In this document: one piece after another, positions 45,381 to 64,000 of the stretch
Position numbering within the stretch: position 1 is the first letter of the stretch
Layout: every line of letters starts with the position of its first letter
NCBI RefSeq assembly: GCF_020382885.2
Contig: NC_058494.1
Location: forward strand, 12,294,001-12,358,000
Direction: 5' to 3'
From: Scatophagus argus
Taxonomy: Eukaryota > Chordata > Actinopteri > Scatophagidae
DNA length: 64,000 nt
Notes under the pieces: generated by a model
What the model was told of the DNA's origin: nothing
What the model saw: the letters and a program-made list of their open reading frames with translations, nothing else
Databases searched by the model: none
Program-made: the position numbers and the translations under genes

Positions 45381-47943
45381 GCTCCCCCTCGATGTCAAGG
45401 CACAGCGCAGGTACACGCCATGAACTAGCTGTTTGTATACACCCCTGGCCCTCGCACCTCACAAGCTAATATACACATAAAGCCACTATTGGCAGTAGCA
45501 AGCATTGCAGTGTAGAGTGGGTTAACTTTATACATTTGGTGTGTGAGTGTAGATTAGTAATCAGATGTTTTGTTTCCTCACACTCACACTCTCACACACA
45601 CACACACACACTCACACACACACGTCATTCTTTCTGTCAGCAGGTGCACACCTGGCCTGACCTGACTGGTTTCACAGAGGTGTAGCATGGCACCGTCACC
45701 CAATCAGGTGTTTGGATGGAACTGTGCACAGAACAGCATGGTCGAGCGCGTGTGTGCGTGTGTAAAATATACATCAGCTTAATAAGAGAGACCCTAAACA
45801 GTGGGAGACTGGGTCCAGCTTTGTGTTTGGACATGACTTCCACATACTGAGTTTGAACAGTGAGCGTTAGTGAGAGTGGGTCGCCCCATCTCCCAGAGTG
45901 ATTTTGAAACTGCACCAAATGAGTACACCTCAGACTGTGCTGGCAGTGCAGGACAGCTGATAGATGCTGAGCACCAGATTCAGGTCTATATACATCAGTT
46001 TTTAGCAGGGAGGCTGAGCATGTCTGTCATGATCAGCCCTGAATCCTGTCATCTAGAGAGGTCACGAGAGCAGGACAACCAGCAAGAGTCCCTGTTCACT
46101 GATGGAAGCTAAATCGGATCCAAGTTTCAGCCAGGTCTCCAGACTAAAACCTGACAAAGGCTGAGATAACATAGTTGTGCCAACTCACCATCAGGTCTGT
46201 CCGAGGGGCCTGTGTCAGGAAGTGATGTGAGCCATCTTTGGGCTTAGATTTTCTGGTATTACAAAGCTGGTTCACTTTTAACCGTCATGGTAGCCTATGC
46301 TGCAGGGCTAACGGAGCAGGATCGGAAAAGTCAGAGTTAACGGAGCCAGTTGATAGCCAGCTGTGTGATAGCAGTTTTGTTAATGCTGAGAGGCTTGGAG
46401 AGGCCAGGCAGCCCACCGAGAGCCACACTGAGCCGATTATTTCCTGACACAGGCCCACAGTGAGCTGATTCACTGAGTAGAGTGATGAGCCGGCTGGTTT
46501 TGTTGCTGGGCCCTTGTGGTGCGTTAGTTTAGTTTAACAGTCTCCCCCTGTACAGTATATGACACACACACACAGCACTGCTATACTACAGCGCACTTGT
46601 ACCCCCCCCACCCCACCCCCACTAGCTATAGAGAGATTTCATATATATCATAGCTGAGAGTACTCAATTATAATGTCAATAAGTCATAACAATAACAACA
46701 ACAACGTTCTTTTGTGTTTTTGTTGAGCTCTGGACACCTTTGGTGTGAACTGTCAAGGTTGTCAAGCTTGCAGGCGACCTGTGGACAGATGGAGGGATGG
46801 ATGGACAGAGTAAAGGATGGATATGACAAAAAAAAGCATTCGGACAGACAGACATCCCTTCTAATCATATCTACACTCTACAGAGTTTGGTGACGTTGTG
46901 GCATAAATGATTATCTACTTGAGTTACACAGGACTACATGTGAGGTGAGGTGTGTGTTTATATTTCGTTTGTTAGTACTTTTGTGACGTCAACCTCCCTG
47001 CAATTTCCCTTCTTATCCACCTCAACCTCTCTCGTTTGCTTTTGCCTTCTTCAAACTTGCTCTTCTGTATTTGGTACTGTTGACATTGCATTATTTCACT
47101 TATTTGGCTTAAAAAGAAAGAGAATAAAGTATTTGTCCTTTGGGGAAAAGAAGCGACAGCAGCGTCTAAAGCAATAAAAAAAGTAGCAGCAGTAGCAATG
47201 TAAATAAATAACATTGTTTGAACAGCAGACAACATAAACACAACACGCTAACTCACTTGCTAAAATCATAATTGGTATGTTGGTGTAACACCATGAAAGC
47301 TTTTCACAATAACCAGCTAGCCTCAGAGCTCAGCAGTCCAATGAAACTTGGGCTGACGTTTTCCTTCCATGTTTGCACTCACTTCCCGTCATCTCCAGTT
47401 TGTCTGACTTTTCTTGAACTTCCCATCCCACTTTCTTAACACTCACTGTATTTATTCTCACCTCACTCTGTCCTCTCATCTCGTTTTCCTGTCGATTCAT
47501 TTTCACTCATCTATTTTTCCATCTTGACAACGTTCCTGGATCTCTCTCTGACACTTGACAGTTTCCTCTATCGCTGCCAGTCCTCAGTTCTCTGTGTCTA
47601 GCAGTGATTTGGTTTGGTGTGTGATGGGGTGTGGGAGGTTGAGTCTGCACATCTAGCAGGCTTTGGCTGTGGCCCTGCAAGAGGGGAAGCAGCAGGACTC
47701 CAGTAAATCTGTGAAGACCTGCGCTCATTAAGCACATCTATGCACTGCAGTTTCAAACACATCGACCTGCTCAGGTGTTCGTGCTCAACTTTATCTTAAC
47801 AATCCTCTACTTCAGGGATCTCAACCAACAGTCCGGTTGTTTTCTCCTAGTGGGGCTGCATTAAACACTCGGTAATGGTGCTTCAGACTTTCTCCCAACA
47901 GCAGCTTTCTCCATACAGATGAAACAGGAAGCAGTTAAACTCC

Positions 47944-47990
47944 AAAAAAAAAAAAAAAAAAAAAAAAAAGAAAGAAAGAAATAAGTGGTT
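47944..47990. repeat. A26 tract followed by (AAAG)n
   Basis: 26 consecutive A, then G and AAAG units. It could be the tail of an old retroposon, but no body was recognised. Confidence 0.85.
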
Positions 47991-49208
47991 CAGGTCTCTT
48001 GAAAATGTCTGTGCTCCGAGTTGATCTTTCTTTTTTGTTTTCAGGAGAGACAATTTCAGTATCAGAAGTGTTATGCTAAATCTACATGCCAGGGGTCTTA
48101 GCTTACACACAAGTGCTACAATCACTTGATCGACTGATCCGATACAAAATATATCTGAAATCTTTGAATCATTTTTTATTATGATGAATCAGTAATGAAA
48201 ATATTGCAGTCATTCATTGTGTCCCTGGAAAAAAATTAAGGATTACTTAAAAATACTCCAAAAAGGCTATTAGGATTAGCTAATTGGGATATAAAAAATT
48301 ATTTCTTCATCAATTTTTTTATGATTTCAGATCTGGTACCTGGGCTGCTAGTTTCAGACCCCTGTACTTAGCTTCTAAAAACACCAGAACGAGTTAAATC
48401 AAAACTGATCTCTGTGGTTTCTTAACGTATTAAGTTTCGCAGTGGCGGGTCACAATCTCTTGGCCTCCACCGACGACAGCCTACAGGCAGCCTTTGGTCT
48501 GGTCACACTGTGAAGCACTACATCACACTAAACAGCAGAGGCAGACCGAGAGGTGGACGAAGAGGAAGAGGTAGACAAAGTGAAGTAAAGAAATGCTCCA
48601 CATATAATAAGATCTACCCCTTTTATATTGTTCGTACAAGACAGGTCCTATCTGCTCTATATCTTAATGAAAATCACTCTGAACCCATTTTTACCTCCAG
48701 CCTTTCTCTCGTTTCAAAACACGACAGAGTTATTCTATCATCCAAACTGTCATCAACAAGGTTTCAATGACCCTCTTCTTCTACTTCCTCTGCTTTTCTC
48801 TTTCAGACTTCTAGGAATCAGACCCTCCTGCTTTCTAATTCATTTCTTTCCTTCTTGTCATCCCATTGTGTCTTGCAACCCTCTTCTAGTTCATATCCAC
48901 ACCAAAGAAAAAACAAATAAACAAACACCTAACTTTCTACAAAGCTAGAAATGCAACACCTAATTTTTTTGTAACTCTTTTTCAATATTTTTTTCCCAAT
49001 TATGCAGCTGCTAAATACAATGATACAATACAATGATGGGTATTCTAAACATATTCCATATCAAAGTTAATGAGGATTATTACTGTTAAATGTTAAAAAT
49101 GAAGCTAACAGCCAACAGACTAATTCATTCTCCTTTGTGAGTTACAGCTGTAATGTGAAGGTGATTAAATGACTTGGAAACATAATCTCACTTCTAAAAA
49201 CAGCCAGT

Positions 49209-49280
49209 GACACACACACGCGCGTGCGCACACACACACATGTACATACACACACACACACACACACACACATACACACA
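49209..49280. repeat. (CA)n / (CG) / (TA) compound microsatellite
   Basis: Alternating purine-pyrimidine run: CA units, cgcgcgtgcgca, CA units, tgtacata, CA units. Such runs favour Z-DNA. Confidence 0.95.
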
Positions 49281-49614
49281 GCCTGAGAATGTGTGATAGT
49301 AGAAACACCTGAAGAATCTTAATTGCACCAGACTTAACTGTGTCGTCCGTAATGTTTATGTACAAGAGAGATTCAGGTTTGCTAATGTAGCAGATGCTTT
49401 GTTCCAGTGTGTAGTGACTACTCTGTTGACTAATCCAATGGCTTGGATCAATGCTGGAGACAAACAAGTAGGCGAAATGCAGAAACACATACAAGATACA
49501 CAACAGTTTGTGTGCAAGTGTGTGTGGCTATTATACACACTGTGCTGTGACATGATACTGTGACAAGACGTGACAATGTGTGAACGAATGAAGCTAACTG
49601 CAGTGTGCAGCTTT

Positions 49615-49620
49615 TTTATT
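49615..49620 (-). promoter_or_regulatory. map2k7 proximal poly(A) signal AATAAA
   Basis: AATAAA on the minus strand about 310 nt after the stop codon; the nearest candidate signal. Confidence 0.45.
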
Positions 49621-49805
49621 TCCCTCCTTCCCATGTCTGCCTGTCCGGATTCACTGATAAAAAGAAACAAATTTGTGTCATCCATCCATCAGTCCATTCC
49701 TCCCTCAATCTGTCCATCCAGAGTCCTCTGTCAAGTCTCCATCTCTCGCCCTCATTTGTGGACTCTTCAGGTGCTCTGGTGGACAGATGGATAGGTGGTC
49801 TGGGT

Positions 49806-49929
49806 CTTACGCTAGGCTTAGCTGCTAACGCTGGGCTAGACTAGGACAGACTGAGTCTGGGCTTGGCAAAGCTAAAGCTAGGCTAGACTAGCGTCTGGCT
49901 AAGCTAACGCTGGGCTAGGCTAGGCTAGG
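49806..49929. repeat. imperfect GCTAG/GGCTA tandem repeat at the start of the map2k7 3' UTR
   Basis: Repeated ctaggct, ctagact, ctaacgctggg and ctaagcta units end in four perfect GGCTA copies (about 49913-49930) that run into the stop codon. Confidence 0.85.
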
Positions 49930-60445
<10,516 letters not shown>

Positions 60446-60541
60446 CTTGAAAAATTGAGCACCATGTAGTTCCCAGCAGAGCTCTCGACTCCCCTCTCTG
60501 GCAGGCAGGCAGGACCAGCGAGTACACTGACCGACTGACTG

Positions 60542-60543
<2 letters not shown>

Positions 60544-60570
<27 letters not shown>
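60544..60570. repeat. (AC)n microsatellite in map2k7 5' region
   Basis: Thirteen to fourteen AC units about 100 nt upstream of the map2k7 start codon, within or close to its 5' UTR or promoter. Confidence 0.9.
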
Positions 60571-60575
<5 letters not shown>

Positions 60576-60599
60576 TTACACTCATACTTTTACATTCAA

Positions 60600-61460
60600 T
60601 AATAGTTCATAGTAGTTTTCCCAAATTATACAGATGAGGTTATTAAGAAGCCAGGGCGCCTGTCCTTAAAGTGGTTTGAACTTAAACTGGGCCTGTCATG
60701 GTCAGATCAAAGAGGATCAGAAGCTGGGGATGTATTCCCTTTGTATTGTTAAGCGAGAGCTCATAAGTGTCAGGAGACCAGACAATGCAGTACTTACACA
60801 TTCTATTAAGGTTTGGCAGGAAATTCTTACCCATTCGGACAGACAGAATATTTCTTTATTTCCGCTGACTTCTGTCCTCTGAAAAAGTCAAAAGTACATT
60901 TGGAATTTCAAAGAAAAAAAAATGCTTATCTTTAGGCTTGCCAATTTAATAATACTGACACTAAATTACCTAAGGACAAGATTCCTCTTTGGCAAACCAA
61001 GTAACACAAAAAGACAGGTTTTATTTCACATTTTTACAATGGTAAAAAAAAAAAAATCTTAAAACTGGTCCTGGAAAGAATATTTGGGAGGATTGTATCC
61101 AAGCCTCTCACTCCATTTTTCTTCCTGTGTACTAAATGTGTAATAGGCATTAACTGCTCATATACATTGTTTTTGTAGTTGGGCTTTAAAAGATAGACGT
61201 TTCTTAAATACGGTCTTTAATTGGAATGGAAATGCTGGATCCAAGAAAAACTGCAACATAATGATATAGAGAATTCTTCAGAGTACTTCCCATGGAAAGA
61301 CTCCAAAATAAAAGGAAATGAGAGCTGCCTTATAAATGTACAGCAGTCATTGATGGCTCACCCAGTTATCTTAGTGACTTAATTCAAAAAGGAAGTGACA
61401 CCATAGAATGGAAAATTCCCTTTGATAATTTACTCTATAATTGATCTGTAGACTATGTCA
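60600..61460 (+). mobile_element. possible old LINE remnant (uncertain)
   Basis: A translated stretch around 60770-60880 (VRRPDNAVLTHSIKVWQEIL) loosely resembles the tail region of L1/Tx1-type reverse transcriptases (NPxxxHTxKVW). The rest is AT-rich with no clear motif and several stops. Family and limits are not established. Confidence 0.25.
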
Positions 61461-61595
61461 GCAACAGTGTGTATGTATGTGTAAAAGGTATTTTTATATC
61501 ATTTGTGTGTTGATTTAATTGTCTCTCATTTTGTCTTTTTTGTTTTGTTTGTTTTTTTTTTTTAATTACTATATATTCGTCATCTTATCAAGCTC

Positions 61596-61872
61596 AGCCC
61601 ATTTCATCCATCCATCCATTTTCTATACCACTTATCCGTCAGGGTCACGGGGGAGCTGGAGCCTATCCCAGCTGACTACGGGCGAGAGGCGGGGTACACC
61701 CTGGACTGGTCGCCAGTCAATCGCAGGGCCAACACACAAAGACAAACAACCACACACTCTCACACTCACACCTAGGGGCAATTTAGAGTAGCCAATTAAG
61801 CTAATGTGCATGTTTTTGGTATTGTGGGAGGAAGCCAGAGTACCCGGAGAAAACCCAGGCAGGCAGCCCAGT
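61596..61872 (-). mobile_element. RTE/Rex3-like LINE 3' fragment
   Basis: Read on the minus strand it contains gggttttctccgggtactct, ttggctactctaaattgccc, gcgaccagtccagggtgtac, gctgggataggctccagctc, and ends in ATGGATGGATGG. This is the familiar 3' end of fish RTE-type (Rex3/Expander-like) elements with a GGAT tail. It is 5'-truncated and non-coding. Confidence 0.8.
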
Positions 61873-63786
61873 TCATATTTTAGATATTTTCCTAGACTAA
61901 ATGATCACTTGAATTAAAAAAAATAATCAAGAGATTAAGTAATATCAAAAATGATCAAGAATTGTTTAGTTTTTTAGACAATTCCATAAGAAGGAGGCAT
62001 GATATGATCATATTGTTTTAACGTAATCCCACTCATCATGCTTTTTGTTAAGTGATATGCATCCGATATGTTATCGCTATTTTTGTTTTCAGCTTGCCCT
62101 GACTGGTATCTGTACCTCACCTTTCCTGAGTTTGAATGAACACTCCCATACCCATAGCCATAGCCATAGCAACAATATGCAGACATCATATTCACTCCAG
62201 GTTTTCTTTATAAAATAAGTCATCTCATATTATCACATGGTTTTGTATCATCTTACACAAGGTAAGTAAAATCCACACCATCACACGTAAAACTTCACAA
62301 CAAACCTCTTCTGTACTCAGCAAAGCTCAGGTGTTATACAAGTTCAAAGCACAGGCTCATATTTTCCATCGTTCTGGTTCATCCAAATGATATTTTTTGA
62401 TTTAGAAATGTATCTCAAAGAGAACTCGTTGGCTGGGATATAAGGCAGCACTCACTGCAACAAGTTCTACTGGGGTTTGTTGTGCTTGTGGCGCCACCAA
62501 GATTTTCTAAAATCACAAAGATATCAATCAGTTTCTGTGGAAACAAAGATGATTTTATCACTGTGAAGGAAAGCAAACCCTGCAATGACCACAATGGACA
62601 AGTGTATATATATTTTTTTTCTCAAGTTCTTGAAACAGCCATTAAAACAACTGTTACAGCCAGGGTTTGTTTAGTTTAAGGATATACTTGTCTCAGAGGG
62701 AAACTACTTACTTCATGTTCACAAAATCTGGTAGCGTGTAGATAACTGGATGAATGTGTCTCAAACCCATAATGGACAGTCTGTCACTTGTGCATCAAGT
62801 CTTAGTGTTCAGGTTTTTCTTTACAATTTAAAAAAAAAATTGAAATAATCGGTTTGCCACATAGCTTTTATGCTGGTGGTTGTGATTCTGTCTGCTACAC
62901 TTGTCTCTATCAATACCCAAATATCCAATTAAAACAAAGCACGTGGGGGTATTGAATAATGCATAACATCATAATGACTTTACGAACTGATGTCATTTGT
63001 TGCAGAAATTAAAATCCAAGCAGTATGAATTTTAAAGTAGTTGGTAAAAGTCCAAAAAAGAAGAAAGAAAAAAAATTAAGATAGTGGTTTTTACCCAATA
63101 ATTAACTCATAATTTACCTAGCATCAGTCAGCATGACTGAAGGTCATCATCGTATGACTGCTGGGAAAGCTCTGAGTACAAATACACTCTGAACATCACT
63201 ATTTCTACTCTCGCAAGCAAATACTTAGAGAGTATTTCTGCAGCACATTGGATCACTCTTCCTGCTGGCTGTATACAAAGTGACACAAAATAAAAACAAA
63301 ACACTTGTCGGTGGATCAAATATAAGTACAAATGTAAGGCATTGGTATGAGAGGCCTTTAAGCAATCCCCAAACAGTCGACAATATAAAGACGGCGAGCA
63401 CCTCCTCTCATAGCTGCACAGTTGACCACACTGACACACAAGAGGATGGGAGGAGGCATTTAAAAGGGTAATGTTTGAAAGATACACATGTCACTGGTGT
63501 ATTGTACAATGATTAGAGAGGGGGCTTTTTTTGTTTGTTTGTTTGTTTTTTTTTTTTTACCCCCTCAGCTATCTGTCCCAACTATTATGTTCTGCGTCCT
63601 TGTTCTTTAAAATCCTACAGACAACAAAACACAGACCAACTGCCTCTGGTCTATCTCCACATTCATTCACAGTGTAATTAATGGCAGACAAACAGTCAGC
63701 GAACAGTCAGTAGAGACTGTCGGTCCGCTCTGTCACAAAGCCTTCAAAATAGAACATTCCTCGAAGTCTGTGAGCCACCCAGCCCA
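61873..63786 (-). other. pkn1 3' UTR and intergenic, end not defined
   Basis: Sequence past the kinase stop; no coding exon was seen. A T-tract occurs at 63549-63559. No convincing AATAAA on the minus strand could be picked, so the UTR/intergenic border is unknown. A CATAGC tandem (about 62144-62170) is a minor simple repeat. Confidence 0.4.
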
Positions 63787-63999
<213 letters not shown>

Positions 64000-64000
64000 G

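Larger units (their letters stand above)
42509..49614 (-). other. gene-free region, possible distal map2k7 3' UTR
   Basis: No coding exon was supported. Three overlapping AATAAA hexamers on the minus strand (about 42514-42530) could be a distal poly(A) site for map2k7, giving a 3' UTR of about 7.4 kb; this is an inference. The interval holds a MITE (43063-43375), TAA and CA microsatellites (about 44479-44500, 45356-45380, 45593-45625), and A-tracts including 26 A at 47944-47969. Arg-rich codons near 48535-48590 are too short to assign. Confidence 0.35.

Noticed and set aside
48510-48770. 86-codon plus-strand frame with an Arg/Gly-rich start (RGRPRGGRRGRGR)
   Set aside because: The charged run is short, the rest has no recognisable domain, and no splice or promoter context supports a gene. 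It may be a decayed transposon piece.
61974-62195. Minus-strand frame with CCYGYGYGYG
   Set aside because: It is a translation of a short CATAGC tandem repeat, not a protein.

Overview
The window is nuclear DNA of a ray-finned (teleost) fish, most likely a percomorph. This rests on compact intron-rich vertebrate genes, fish-type L2, RTE/Rex3-like and tRNA-SINE repeats, a piggyBac-type MITE, and many CA microsatellites. No viral element, CRISPR array or bacterial-type operon was seen.

Layout. Positions 1-2.3 kb hold LINE debris: a 3' piece of an L2-clade element (+), then a LINE endonuclease fragment (-) split by a tRNA-derived SINE. From 2.7 to 11.5 kb lies one complete replication-dependent histone set: H4 (+), H2B (-), H1 (+), H2A (-), H3.2 (+). 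Every gene is intronless and followed by the 16-nt histone 3' stem-loop. The strands alternate, giving convergent H4/H2B and H1/H2A pairs and divergent H2B/H1 and H2A/H3 pairs. A piggyBac MITE and a 5'-truncated L2 element lie between H2B and H1.

From 12.8 to 33.9 kb the minus strand carries a complete non-muscle myosin II heavy chain of MYH9 type: 41 coding exons, 1953 residues, all exon phases consistent. Its seventh intron has U12-type (minor spliceosome) signals with an unusual GC 5' end. About 34-39 kb is probably its first intron and a CpG-containing promoter region. About 39-49.6 kb has no gene I can support; it holds low-complexity sequence, one MITE and possible long 3' UTR.

From 49.9 to 60.4 kb the minus strand carries complete map2k7 (MKK7, the JNK kinase kinase): 11 constitutive coding exons (423 residues) plus a 48-nt in-frame cassette exon that interrupts the first JNK-docking site. 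The right edge (63.8-64.0 kb) holds the last coding exon of a protein kinase N gene, best matching pkn1. An RTE/Rex3-like LINE tail and a possible older LINE remnant lie between.

The histone proteins form the nucleosome and linker during S phase. Myosin-9, MKK7 and PKN are cytoskeletal and stress-signalling proteins; PKN is a Rho effector and non-muscle myosin II a Rho-pathway target, but adjacency here does not imply co-regulation.
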